Positions 32,327 to 41,078 of a stretch of 51,383 nt of DNA are shown here, in pieces (position 1 is the first letter of the stretch; the number at the start of each line of letters is the position of its first letter). The stretch is taken from assembly GCA_013297745.1 (NCBI GenBank), contig JAAFIM010000024.1, forward strand, positions 1 to 51,383, written 5' to 3'. The translations under genes were made by a program, and so were the position numbers. The notes beneath the pieces were generated by a model, which saw only the letters and a program-made list of their open reading frames with translations, had not been told where the DNA came from and searched no databases. Source of the DNA: Chitinophagales bacterium (GTDB lineage: Bacteria > Bacteroidota > Bacteroidia > Chitinophagales > Saprospiraceae).

Positions 32327-33439
32327 ATGAGCGATAAAAAACCTTCTTTGGGTTACAACTTGATAAAATTTGCCCTGTTTTTAGCTGTAGGTTTGGGTTT
32401 ATTATATGTAGTTTATCAAAATCAAGCGGCAGGATTTGAGCGCGAATGTGCTTGCAAAGGCGGCTGCGCACAACCTAATTTATTAGCTAAAATATGGGCT
32501 GACTTCAGCGGCGCCAATTATTTTTATTTAGCGTTGGTAGCTGCTGCGTTTTTATTGAGTGTGTTAAGTCGCGCCTTGCGTTGGGCTATTTTGATAGAAC
32601 CTTTGGGGTATAAAGTGCGCCCATTAAACGGTTTTTTTGCGATTATGGTGGGTTATCTTATCAATTTGGCCTTGCCCCGCGCTGGTGAAATCGCCAAACC
32701 CGCTTTATTAAATCAGTACGAAAAAGTGCCTGTAGATAAACTCATCGGAACTATAGTCGTGGATAGAATTTTTGACGTGATAATGTTATTATTGGTTTTG
32801 GGGGTTAGTTTTATCGTTCAATTTGATGCCATAATGGGATTTTTATCGGGAGAAACCCGCCCCACAGGCGAGTGTGTAACCCCACAAACTGTAGAAAAAT
32901 CCGCTTTCCCCTGGTTTTGGTTGTTGGTCGGAATGGGCAGCGTTGCGCTACTGAGTTTGATAATTATCGCTATAAAATGGAAACAAATCCAACAAAGTGC
33001 ATTTTACGCTAAAATAAAAGCTATGGCTTTGAATTTTTGGGCGGGAATGTTGACCGTTTTTAAGCTAAAAAGACCTTTTATGTTCTTTTTCCATACATTT
33101 TTCATCTGGCTTATGTATTTCGTGATGACTTATGTATGCTTTTGGGCTTACGGGCCTACTTTGCATTTGAGTGCTTCGGCTGCTTTTTTGGCTTTTGTAT
33201 TTGGCGGTTTTGGGGTTTTAATCCCTTCTCCTGGCGGTATGGGAACTTATCAACTTGCTGTTACAGCCGCTTTGGTCGTGTACGGGGTGAATAGCGGCGA
33301 TGCGTTCGCTTTTGCCAACATTAGCTTTTTTACCATTAATATCTTCTGTAATTTATTTTTTGGGCTGTTGGCTTATATCGTTTTGCCCATTTATAATAGA
33401 AATTATCAACCTCAATTGCCTGATAATCAACCCGCTTAA
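32327..33439 (+). CDS. Flippase-like integral membrane protein (lysylphosphatidylglycerol synthase TM family, UPF0104)
   Basis: Seven or eight membrane helices over 370 aa. Family marks are RALRWAILIEPLG, then MVGYLINLALPRAGEIAKP, the conserved GEIAKP loop of this family, and FGVLIPSPGGMGTYQ near the end. Related domains form the lipid-flipping half of MprF and occur in glycolipid pathways. It is followed 29 nt later by the heptose-phosphate adenylyltransferase gene, which may hint at an envelope-glycan or lipid role, but that is inference. The promoter is at 32277-32284. Confidence 0.88.
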   Translation: MSDKKPSLGYNLIKFALFLAVGLGLLYVVYQNQAAGFERECACKGGCAQPNLLAKIWADFSGANYFYLALVAAAFLLSVLSRALRWAILIEPLGYKVRPLNGFFAIMVGYLINLALPRAGEIAKPALLNQYEKVPVDKLIGTIVVDRIFDVIMLLLVLGVSFIVQFDAIMGFLSGETRPTGECVTPQTVEKSAFPWFWLLVGMGSVALLSLIIIAIKWKQIQQSAFYAKIKAMALNFWAGMLTVFKLKRPFMFFFHTFFIWLMYFVMTYVCFWAYGPTLHLSASAAFLAFVFGGFGVLIPSPGGMGTYQLAVTAALVVYGVNSGDAFAFANISFFTINIFCNLFFGLLAYIVLPIYNRNYQPQLPDNQPA

Positions 33440-33468
33440 TTTTTATAATCAAATAAATTTTTAAATTT

Positions 33469-33951
33469 ATGACAAAAATAGTTAGTTGGATTAAGGCTAA
33501 AAACACAGTTCAGGGTTGGAAAGATACGGGTTTAGAGGTTTGTTTTACCAACGGTTGTTTTGATTTATTGCATTATGGACACATTAGTTACTTGCGAGCA
33601 GCGCGGCAAATTGCGGATAAATTGGTGGTTGGGTTGAATAGCGACGCTTCTGTGAGCAGATTAAAAGGCAATCATAGACCAATTAGCAACCAAATCAGCC
33701 GCGCCAGCGTATTAGCTGCTTTAGAAATGGTGGATTTAGTGGTTATTTTTGAACAAGATACGCCTTTAGAATTAATTTGCACCCTTACGCCCGATTTATT
33801 GGTAAAAGGGGGCGATTATCAACCCAAAGACATAGTGGGCGCAGATTGGGTTATCCAACACGGCGGCGAGGTCAAAACGCTAAATTTAGAACAAGGCTAT
33901 TCTACCAGCTTATTAGAACAAAAAATTAAGGAACAAGGCTGTAGTAATTAG
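33469..33951 (+). CDS. rfaE2: D-glycero-beta-D-manno-heptose 1-phosphate adenylyltransferase
   Basis: A 160-aa nucleotidyltransferase with the HxGH-type site in CFTNGCFDLLHYGHISYL and VVGLNSDASVSRLKGNHRPI. This is the stand-alone adenylyltransferase half of HldE/RfaE: it joins AMP to heptose-1-phosphate in ADP-heptose synthesis for LPS inner core. The kinase half is absent here and must be elsewhere. GGDYQPKDIVGADWV is the typical C-terminal segment. Same strand as, and 29 nt after, the flippase-like gene. Confidence 0.94.
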   Translation: MTKIVSWIKAKNTVQGWKDTGLEVCFTNGCFDLLHYGHISYLRAARQIADKLVVGLNSDASVSRLKGNHRPISNQISRASVLAALEMVDLVVIFEQDTPLELICTLTPDLLVKGGDYQPKDIVGADWVIQHGGEVKTLNLEQGYSTSLLEQKIKEQGCSN

Positions 33952-34005
33952 TAATGTGGGAAAGTAGCAAGTATCACGATTTTATCTTACTACTTTCCTA
34001 CATTA
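33951..34005. repeat. Imperfect hairpin after rfaE2
   Basis: AATGTGGGAAAGTAG (33954-33968) is matched by an inverted CTACTTTCCTACATT with one mismatch. The same words recur once more up to about 34038 (ACTACTTGATACATTA, CTTACTACTTTCCC). It fills most of the 104-nt gap before the helicase gene. It has no T-run, so a repeat remnant is more likely than a terminator. Confidence 0.6.
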
Positions 34006-34055
34006 TTACTACTTGATACATTAATACTTACTACTTTCCCAAAACCAAAAACATT

Positions 34056-36320
34056 ATGAACTATCTAAACGAACTCAACGAAGTACAACGCCAAGCCGCA
34101 TTACACAATCAGGGAGCAGCCTTAGTTATAGCTGTGCCTGGAGCGGGCAAAACGCGCGTACTTACCTATCGCATCGCCCAATTGATACAAAACGGGGTCA
34201 ATCCCCAGCATATACTCGCGCTCACTTTTACCAACAAATCGGCCAAAGAGATGAAAGAACGCATCGTCAAAGTCGTGGGTAAAACAGCACACGAGGTTTG
34301 GGCGGGCACATTCCACTCTATTTTTGCGCGGATATTGAGGCGAGAAGCGGAAAAAATAGGCTTTCCCAACGATTTTTCTATTTACGATACCAACGACAGC
34401 AAGTCGCTCATCACCGATATTGTCAAAGGACAGGGTTTAGACCCCAAAGCCTACACCCCCAACAGCGTTTTTCATCGCATTTCCAACGCCAAAAACAACC
34501 TTATCAGCCCCGAAAAGTACAAAAGCAGCAGCGAAACTGTAGCCAACGATGCAGCAGCCAAAGTGCCCTATGTGTATAAACTTTATGATTTGTATATGCA
34601 GCGTTGCCAAAAGTCGGGTGCTATGGATTTTGACGATTTATTGTATAAAATGCACGAGCTATTGGCACACAACAAAGAGGCTTTAGCTTATTATCGGGAT
34701 AAATTTAGGTATATTTTAGTGGATGAATTTCAAGATACCAACCCGCTACAGTATGCGATTATACAATTATTGATAAAATACCCTGGTAGCCCCGAAAACA
34801 TATTCATCGTGGGCGATGATGCCCAAAGTATTTACGGGTTTAGGGGCGCGACGGTGCAGAATATATTAGATTTTGAGCGCGATTATCCCAGCCTAAAGGT
34901 GTTTAAATTGGAACAAAACTACCGCTCGACCAGCTACATAGTCGGCGCGGCTAACGATGTGATAATTCACAACAAAAAACAGTTCAAAAAAACCATCCGT
35001 TCAGAGCGCGGCGAGGGCGAACCGATAAAATTAATCCGCGCAATTACCGAAACGGACGAAGCCAAACACGTAGCGCAGGAAATTTTGGTACAAAAAAACC
35101 AACACCAGCTCAAATACGAAGACTTTGCCATTTTATACCGCACCAATGCCCAATCGCGGGTGTTTGAGGAGATATTGAACAGCCATAGAATCCCCTACAA
35201 AATATACGGGGGAATGTCTTTTTACGAGCGCAAAGAGATAAAAGACGCGTTGGCTTATCTGCGGGTAATCGTTAATCCCTTAGATGAAGAGGCTTTGAAG
35301 CGAATTATCAACTACCCCACCCGCGGCATCGGCGACAAAACGATGGAAGAGGTCAAAGCAGAAGCCGAGAAACAAGATTTTAGCCTTTGGGCTATGCTCA
35401 AAAAGTCGTTTATCGTTCCCAATATCACCAGCAACGCAGCCAAATACATCAAGAATTTTGTAGAAATGATAGAAATGTTCAGGTTGCGGTTATTGGATAG
35501 CAACGCGCACGAGTTGGCGGTTTATGCGATGAAAATGTCGGGAATGTGGGACGAGTTGAAATCCGAACAAACCACCGAAGCCAAAGAACGCGCCGAAAAC
35601 TTGCAAGAGCTATTGGACGGGATAAAATCGTTTGTAGAAAACGACGAAATGAGCACAATCACTTCCGTACCCGATAAATCGCTAACTTCTTATCTGCAAA
35701 ATGTGCTGTTGCTAACCGATATTGAAGACGACAAAACCAACACAGACCGAATAAAACTAATGTCCGTGCACGCCGCCAAAGGTTTGGAGTTCAAATCTGT
35801 GTTTGTGGTGGGATTGGAAGAGGGTTTATTCCCTTCGGCTATGGTTTTGAACGGCAAAGACGCCCGCGCAGGCTTGGATGAAGAACGCCGATTGTTTTAT
35901 GTGGCGATTACCCGCGCCGAACTGCATTTGACTTTGACTTATGCTTCTTCTCGCACCCGTTTTGGTAAGGTAGAATACAACAACAATTCGCGATTTATAC
36001 AAGAAATTAGCCCAGATTGGTTGGGACAAAACACAGCCACCAGCACAGTCAAGGGCTTAGGTGTGCGCAAAAATAATGCAGTAGGTTTTACCCAAAAAAC
36101 TACCATTTCTAGCCCCAGCCAAAACCCTATCGGCAATTTCAAAGCAAGCAGCAACGATAAAATAGCAGCAGGGCAAAAAATCCAACACGAGCGTTTCGGC
36201 ACGGGCAAAGTGATAGCCACAGAGGGCGTAGCCGACAACAAAGTCGCCGTTATTTTATTTGAACAGGGCGTAGGCGAGAAAAGAATTATGCTTAAATTCG
36301 CCAAATTGATGATATTGTAA
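34056..36320 (+). CDS. UvrD/PcrA-type superfamily 1 DNA helicase
   Basis: ATP-dependent 3'-5' helicase of 754 aa, the length of PcrA/UvrD. Motifs: Q motif LNEVQRQAA, Walker A GAGKT (K32), TFTNKSAKEM (Ia), VDEFQDTN (II), VGDDAQSIYGFRGA (III), QNYRST (IV), HAAKGLEFKSVFVVGLEEG (V) and LFYVAITRA (VI). A C-terminal tudor-like domain (ERFGTGKVIA, then FAKLMIL) follows, as in PcrA, where it contacts RNA polymerase. Expected roles are mismatch and excision repair and clearing of stalled forks or transcription complexes. No sign of truncation. Confidence 0.95.
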   Translation: MNYLNELNEVQRQAALHNQGAALVIAVPGAGKTRVLTYRIAQLIQNGVNPQHILALTFTNKSAKEMKERIVKVVGKTAHEVWAGTFHSIFARILRREAEKIGFPNDFSIYDTNDSKSLITDIVKGQGLDPKAYTPNSVFHRISNAKNNLISPEKYKSSSETVANDAAAKVPYVYKLYDLYMQRCQKSGAMDFDDLLYKMHELLAHNKEALAYYRDKFRYILVDEFQDTNPLQYAIIQLLIKYPGSPENIFIVGDDAQSIYGFRGATVQNILDFERDYPSLKVFKLEQNYRSTSYIVGAANDVIIHNKKQFKKTIRSERGEGEPIKLIRAITETDEAKHVAQEILVQKNQHQLKYEDFAILYRTNAQSRVFEEILNSHRIPYKIYGGMSFYERKEIKDALAYLRVIVNPLDEEALKRIINYPTRGIGDKTMEEVKAEAEKQDFSLWAMLKKSFIVPNITSNAAKYIKNFVEMIEMFRLRLLDSNAHELAVYAMKMSGMWDELKSEQTTEAKERAENLQELLDGIKSFVENDEMSTITSVPDKSLTSYLQNVLLLTDIEDDKTNTDRIKLMSVHAAKGLEFKSVFVVGLEEGLFPSAMVLNGKDARAGLDEERRLFYVAITRAELHLTLTYASSRTRFGKVEYNNNSRFIQEISPDWLGQNTATSTVKGLGVRKNNAVGFTQKTTISSPSQNPIGNFKASSNDKIAAGQKIQHERFGTGKVIATEGVADNKVAVILFEQGVGEKRIMLKFAKLMIL

Positions 36321-36338
36321 TGTTATTTGATTTTTTAA

Positions 36339-36650
36339 AGTTAAGTTAAAAAGCTAAATTTTCGCCGTGCGACGCCAAAACCAGCGTATGTCGCGGAAAG
36401 ACGACCAACCGAGCGCAGCGAGGGCAGTAGCTTTTTTGCATAGCAAAAAACGTCGGCTTATAGCGACGGTTTTGCGCTTTTTGCGGAATAAAATGAAGCA
36501 AAATAAGCAAAAACGCCTTTTTGGCGTTGGCTTTTTTGGTTACTTTTTTGCCACCAAAAAAGTAATAAAAATAATTTTTTAGGCGTAAGCCGCCAAAAAA
36601 AATTTAAGCGCGCAGAACCGTTAAAAAAGATACCTTTTTTCAAGTAATTT
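36339..36650. repeat. Dispersed intergenic element, copy B
   Basis: The left part (GCTAAATTTTCG, GACGCCAAAA, CCAGCGTATGTCG) and right part (AAAAACGCC, TTGGCGTTGGCTTTTTTGG, TTAGGCGTAAGCCG, TTCAAGTAATT) match copy C at 41079-41442. The middle differs and carries its own hairpin (CTTTTTTGCATAGCAAAAAA). It fills nearly all of the 383-nt gap between the helicase gene and the gene at 36704. It has no convincing coding frame. Confidence 0.82.
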
Positions 36651-36703
36651 GTTGTAGAACATATCACTTCAACACATTTCCATATAAAACCAACCCCTTT
36701 ATT

Positions 36704-37765
36704 ATGAACAAAAACATTATCTTACTAGCCATTTTAACCCTTTTGGGGGGATTTATCTATTGGCAATACAGCCGCAACAGCAAAGACACTTTCGCCGATA
36801 ACGAACATACGCAATTTGCGGTACAAGATGCGCAACAAATTGGGCGTATTTTTATAGCCGAACGCAATAATAATGCTATTTTGTTGGAAAAAAAATCAGA
36901 TGAATGGACTTTTACCAACAAAAACACAGGCAAATCTTACCCAGCCAATTTGGTAGCCATCAATACCCTGTTGCAAACGATACAAAATATAAGAAGTCGT
37001 TCGCCAGTAGCCAAAGCAGCCATTCCCAACGTCGTCAATCAATTGGCAGCCAAAGGCAGAAAGGTAGAAATTTACGACACCCGCAATAATTTAATCCGTA
37101 CTTATTATGTGGGAGGCCCCGCCAATAGCGGCGAGGGTACGTTTATGATTATGGAAAAATCTGAAACGCCTTATATCGTATATTATCCCAACTGGGTGGG
37201 GAGTTTGGATACGCGCTACAACACAGACGAAACCACTTGGCGAGACCGCTATATATTTAATGTAAAGCCCGAAAATTTGGATTGGGTAGAAATTGACTAT
37301 CAAGCAAACGAACAACGTCAGCATTCTTTTCGCATCAAAGCCAACGGCGACCAAACATTTAACGTTAATAGTTTATCCAATACAGGCCAAAAACAAGCAG
37401 TTAATCCACAAAACGCACTTCAGTTTATTAAAAGTTTTGATTTTGTAGGCGCAGAAGCTTTTATTTTGGAAAAAAAATTAATTGACTCTATAAATCAAAT
37501 CCCCCCTTTTGCGAAAGTAAGCTACCAATGCAAAGGAGAAGCACAAGCTAAAAATTTTATCATTTATCCGATAAAAATGTTGGTTTCGGAAAAACCAAGA
37601 GACCAAGTAGCGCGTTATTTTGTAAAAAATGACCAAGATGATTATTTTTTAGCCCAACACAGCCTAATGAATAAAATTCTTTGGAGTTATGATTTTTTCT
37701 TCCAACAAGCTAATGTAGTTATCAACAATACAGACGCTATCACCAGCCCGTTGCCTCAGCGATAA
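36704..37765 (+). CDS. DUF4340-domain membrane-anchored protein
   Basis: An N-terminal signal anchor (IILLAILTLLGGFIYWQY, residues 4-21) precedes about 330 soluble residues with DUF4340 features: QIGRIFIAERNNNAILLEK, DEWTFTNK, KVEIYDTRNNLIRTYYVGG and WRDRYIFNVKPENLDWVEI. In other bacteria DUF4340 proteins accompany ABC-type gliding or export modules (GldG-like), but no such genes are next to it here. It is followed 46 nt later by a lipoprotein and then a PorT-like barrel on the same strand, probably one operon with an envelope role. Confidence 0.83.
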   Translation: MNKNIILLAILTLLGGFIYWQYSRNSKDTFADNEHTQFAVQDAQQIGRIFIAERNNNAILLEKKSDEWTFTNKNTGKSYPANLVAINTLLQTIQNIRSRSPVAKAAIPNVVNQLAAKGRKVEIYDTRNNLIRTYYVGGPANSGEGTFMIMEKSETPYIVYYPNWVGSLDTRYNTDETTWRDRYIFNVKPENLDWVEIDYQANEQRQHSFRIKANGDQTFNVNSLSNTGQKQAVNPQNALQFIKSFDFVGAEAFILEKKLIDSINQIPPFAKVSYQCKGEAQAKNFIIYPIKMLVSEKPRDQVARYFVKNDQDDYFLAQHSLMNKILWSYDFFFQQANVVINNTDAITSPLPQR

Positions 37766-37811
37766 ACATAAACGGCAAAAAATTCACTTAACTTTTTTAA
37801 AGACAAAAATA

Positions 37812-38264
37812 ATGAAAAAAACAATTTTCGCGCTTATGCTTTTAGGCGGCTTGGCTGCTTGCCGCAAATACGACAATCCAGAACCCAATCCCACAGAAGC
37901 TGAAGAATTATCTTTAGTGTTGGATAGCTACACGGGTTTGTACAATGTAAATATCCGCCGCGAAGTGCGAGACGCACAGGGGCAAGTCACCACCACCCTC
38001 ATAGACAGCATAGCTGTTTTGTCCCGTGCCAATGAAACCGCCTTAGAAATGATACAAAAAGTGCTAGAATTTAACCCCAATCAAAGCCAACCGCCTTTGT
38101 ATCAATCCAGTTCTTTTTATTATTTGAGCAATCCCAACAACAATTCCAACACTTATCAAAATTTAACCCTTTACAAAGAAACCCCCAAAAGAATTGTGTA
38201 CATAATGTACGAAGGCGACCGTTCGGGTGGGGTCACCAACACATTTGAAGGCATTTTACAATAA
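37812..38264 (+). CDS. Small lipoprotein (150 aa)
   Basis: Signal peptide with lipobox LAAC (KKTIFALMLLGGLAACRKY), so Cys17 should carry lipid. The mature part is about 134 aa with beta-rich stretches (LDSYTGLYNVNIRREVRDAQ, LTLYKETPKRIVYIMYEG). No family is recognised. It is encoded between the DUF4340 protein and a PorT-like barrel, 30 nt ahead of the barrel, so it may be an accessory lipoprotein of that envelope system. Confidence 0.72.
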   Translation: MKKTIFALMLLGGLAACRKYDNPEPNPTEAEELSLVLDSYTGLYNVNIRREVRDAQGQVTTTLIDSIAVLSRANETALEMIQKVLEFNPNQSQPPLYQSSSFYYLSNPNNNSNTYQNLTLYKETPKRIVYIMYEGDRSGGVTNTFEGILQ

Positions 38265-38294
38265 AAGTGTTTTAAAAAAAACTAAAATTAGATT

Positions 38295-39176
38295 ATGATT
38301 TTTAATTATAAAAACAGCTTATTTTGCCTATTTTTACTACTTTTGCAATCCAATTTGTGGGCGCAACCTGAAATAAAATTTGGGATAAGAGCAGGCATCA
38401 ACCTATCCAAAACCTTAATGCCCAGCGAATTAGACGATGCAGGCAACAAATTAGAAACCAACAGTTTTAGCCCAAGAGTAGTGGCTGGTATCACGATGCG
38501 GGCAGCTTTTACGGATAGATTGGGTTTGCTCTCGGAACTCAATTTTTCGCAAAAAGGCAGTTCTTATCGCTATGAAGGAAACTCTTATATGCAATTTGCT
38601 CCCCCTATCAACCAAACTTTTACGGGACATAAGCGCATTTTGGCTATCAATAACATCAACGGATATGTGGAAATTCCCGTCAATTTTTACTATGAGGTGA
38701 TTGATAATAAATTATCTTTCGAATTGGGCGCAGCGGCTGGTTTGTTGGTAAGCAGTCGGGGCTTGGGGGTATTAAAATATATAGACGCTGACCGCCCCGA
38801 TGAGTTGATAGAATACAATTTAGATTATCGCTATTATCGGGATACAGCAGGGCAAATCAAAAATACAGACAGCCGCAGAGGGCGCATAGATGGCATAAAT
38901 ATAGACCATCCCAGCAGCGTAGGCGCATATTATTTTAGCAACGAGAAAAAAGGGAGCTATTTTAATACTTTTGACTTGAGTGCCAACATAGGCGCGGCTT
39001 ATTATCTAACAGAAGGGCTAAGACTAGGTGCAAGAGTTCAATATAGTTTATTGGATATAAGCAATAACGCTTACGATGTATCTTTGTACAAATTAGACAA
39101 TAATAACAAACCTATACCTAGAAAAGATATAGATAGAAATTTTGGTATACAAATATATTTAGGCTTACAATTTTAA
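38295..39176 (+). CDS. PorT-like outer-membrane beta-barrel protein
   Basis: Signal peptide (SLFCLFLLLLQSNLWAQ), then the family opening IKFGIRAGINLSK, later LGLLSELNFSQKGSSY, GYVEIPVNFYYEV and FELGAAAGLLVSS, ending in the strand FGIQIYLGLQF. These match the PorT / outer-membrane beta-barrel (OMP_b-brl_2) family of eight-strand barrels common in Bacteroidota. A long loop (about 165-225) with an Asp/Arg-rich stretch looks variable. Last gene of the DUF4340-lipoprotein-barrel cluster. I cannot tell whether it is the type IX secretion PorT itself. Confidence 0.84.
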   Translation: MIFNYKNSLFCLFLLLLQSNLWAQPEIKFGIRAGINLSKTLMPSELDDAGNKLETNSFSPRVVAGITMRAAFTDRLGLLSELNFSQKGSSYRYEGNSYMQFAPPINQTFTGHKRILAINNINGYVEIPVNFYYEVIDNKLSFELGAAAGLLVSSRGLGVLKYIDADRPDELIEYNLDYRYYRDTAGQIKNTDSRRGRIDGINIDHPSSVGAYYFSNEKKGSYFNTFDLSANIGAAYYLTEGLRLGARVQYSLLDISNNAYDVSLYKLDNNNKPIPRKDIDRNFGIQIYLGLQF

Positions 39177-39312
39177 GCTAAAATAGATAATTAGAGGATA
39201 AAAATAATATTTTTATAGTTTTTTCTCCAAAAATTTTTTAAATTGCCAAAACTTTCATAATCTTGTGGCGTTATGGGCTAAGGTTATTAATTATAACCAA
39301 TACAACGACGTA

Positions 39313-39320
39313 TAATTTTG
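39313..39320 (+). promoter_or_regulatory. -7 element for the HhH protein
   Basis: TAATTTTG (TAnnTTTG), 46 nt upstream of the ATG at 39367. Confidence 0.55.
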
Positions 39321-39366
39321 ACCCACAACGACGTTTTTTTTATCCAACAACCATTTTTAAAAAATC

Positions 39367-39981
39367 ATGTCTAAAAATTTAAAAAAATTTTTAAAAAGCG
39401 AGCTAGCCAAAATTGATGCTCGTATCAATGTGTTAGAAGCTAATTTAAGCCGTTTAGTCTTAGCTGCTGTAGAAGCTGTTTCTCCCCAAATTATAGAGGA
39501 AGAAAAACCTGAAAAAAGCAAGCGCAAAAAAGACAAAACAAAGAGCAAAGAAGTAGCTGCTAAAAAAGAAGTAGAAACCAAAAGCGAAGAAGTAAGCAGC
39601 CCAGAAACTGTTTTAGCCCCTGCTGCTGAAGAAAAAAAACCACGTACGCGCCGCAGCAAAGAAGAAATTGCAGCCGCTAAAGAAGCCAAAACCGAAACTA
39701 CCGTTGTAGTAGAGAAAAAACCTCGCCAACGCCGCACTAAAGAAGAAATTGCAGCCGCTAAAGAAGCCAATGAGTTTGGGGCTGATGATTTGCGCAACTT
39801 GGAAGGTATAGGAGCTGTGTACGCTGAGAAACTAAAAACACAAGGCATCAACAACATACAAGATATGTCCGAACTTAGCGATGCTCGCGTTGAGGAGCTT
39901 GAAACTATTATTAAAGGTTTCAAAAAAAGAATGGAAACTCAAAACTGGCGCGCACAAGCAATAGATTTATTAAAAAAATAA
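39367..39981 (+). CDS. Lys-rich protein with C-terminal helix-hairpin-helix domain
   Basis: A helical start (residues 1-45) is followed by a highly charged Lys/Glu/Ala stretch (about 46-135). This contains two copies of a basic repeat, RTRRSKEEIAAAKEA and RQRRTKEEIAAAKEA, resembling AT-hook or histone-tail-like DNA-binding tails. The last 65 residues form a helix-hairpin-helix domain (DDLRNLEGIGAVYAEKLKTQ, then IQDMSELSDARVEEL) of the type used for non-specific DNA binding. A nucleoid or DNA-architecture role is likely. It has its own promoter (39313-39320) and terminator (40005-40038). Confidence 0.75.
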   Translation: MSKNLKKFLKSELAKIDARINVLEANLSRLVLAAVEAVSPQIIEEEKPEKSKRKKDKTKSKEVAAKKEVETKSEEVSSPETVLAPAAEEKKPRTRRSKEEIAAAKEAKTETTVVVEKKPRQRRTKEEIAAAKEANEFGADDLRNLEGIGAVYAEKLKTQGINNIQDMSELSDARVEELETIIKGFKKRMETQNWRAQAIDLLKK

Positions 39982-40004
39982 TTTGACACGATTCAGTGTT
40001 ATTG

Positions 40005-40038
40005 AGCGTGAGGTTTTGCAACTTCGCGCTTTTTTTTT
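40005..40038 (+). terminator. Intrinsic terminator after the HhH gene
   Basis: Stem AGCGTGAGGTT / AACTTCGCGCT (two G-U pairs) followed by eight or nine T. It lies 12 nt ahead of the next gene. Confidence 0.8.
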
Positions 40039-40050
40039 ATCCCCACAATT

Positions 40051-41073
40051 ATGATTTGGACTCATCCATTGACTATCAATTTGGACAAATACAAGCCCTA
40101 TCAAACCGGGCAACAAATTGTCCAACCCAACCCAGCCGAATGGGAACAAAGCAAAATTAAGCCCAAAATTGCCATTTTGTTTGACCAACCTGAACATTTT
40201 ATCAGCCAAGAATGGTACAAACTAACCGCTAATTTTAGCCCCAACGAAGTTGCCAATTTGGGATACATAGAAGGCGGTTTGGAAAGTTGGGTAGAAACAT
40301 TGCAAGAATTGGATAAAAATCATACCTTTGCAATAATTATACATCAAGCGGCGTTGATACAACCGTTTTGGCAACAAAATAAAACAAAAACGACCGTCAT
40401 CGACAGCCATTTACAATTTCAAAACCCTTTTTTTGCCCCCAAAACAACGGAGATAGAAAATTGGTTAGCCTACCAAAGTTATTATACAGAACCCAAAGCT
40501 TTAGAGAAGTTGCAAACCATCTCCAGCCAACTGTTGCGTTTGGGGCAATTGAAAACCGATATTAGCCAAGTAGAACCTTTAATTAGAGAAAGCAATACAT
40601 TGATTATCAACCCAAGAGCGGTACGCGCAGCTGATATGCCCTTGCACAACCAACCCAATCCCAACGGTTTGGCGGCGGCTGAAATTTGCCGAATTTTGAG
40701 ATATGCGGCTATTAACGAGCATTTGGATACAGCCATAATTCACGATTTTTCGTACAAACAACAACAAGAAAGCCAAACAGCGCATCTATTAGCCCAGATG
40801 ATTTGGTTTATGATAGAAGGCTTTTTGGCAAGAAAAAACGATTATCCGCTCAATTTGGATAAATTACAAATTTATAGCTTAAGCATACAACATTGGAACG
40901 AACCTTTACATTTTTTCAAAAGTAAATACAGCGAGCGTTGGTGGGTGGCTGTGCCAGCGTTGATGAATATAGACCAACCTACAGCTTGTCTGCGCCCTTG
41001 CGCGTACAAAGATTACGAACAAGCCAGCAAAGGCGAACTTTCGGAACGCTTGTGGCATTATTTAGCTTTATAA
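40051..41073 (+). CDS. Arginase/formimidoylglutamase-fold protein lacking the metal-binding motifs
   Basis: The C-terminal third matches the Bacteroidota arginase-like family: RAADMPLHNQPNPNGLAAAE, then RYAAINEHLDTAIIHD, TAHLLAQMIWFMIEG and the RWW/YKDY end. In true ureohydrolases, metals sit in GGDHS, DAHxD and SxDxD. Here the corresponding regions read TFAIIIHQA, VIDSHLQF and LIINPRAVRAAD, so most metal-binding aspartates are missing. Catalysis on arginine or formiminoglutamate is therefore unlikely, and the protein may be a structural or regulatory relative. No hut genes are adjacent. Fold call good; function unknown. Confidence 0.78.
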   Translation: MIWTHPLTINLDKYKPYQTGQQIVQPNPAEWEQSKIKPKIAILFDQPEHFISQEWYKLTANFSPNEVANLGYIEGGLESWVETLQELDKNHTFAIIIHQAALIQPFWQQNKTKTTVIDSHLQFQNPFFAPKTTEIENWLAYQSYYTEPKALEKLQTISSQLLRLGQLKTDISQVEPLIRESNTLIINPRAVRAADMPLHNQPNPNGLAAAEICRILRYAAINEHLDTAIIHDFSYKQQQESQTAHLLAQMIWFMIEGFLARKNDYPLNLDKLQIYSLSIQHWNEPLHFFKSKYSERWWVAVPALMNIDQPTACLRPCAYKDYEQASKGELSERLWHYLAL

Positions 41074-41078
41074 AAAAA

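Noticed and set aside
36367-36667. Short frames on both strands in the 36.3-kb gap
   Set aside because: They lie inside dispersed element B; their product is low-complexity and repeat-derived.
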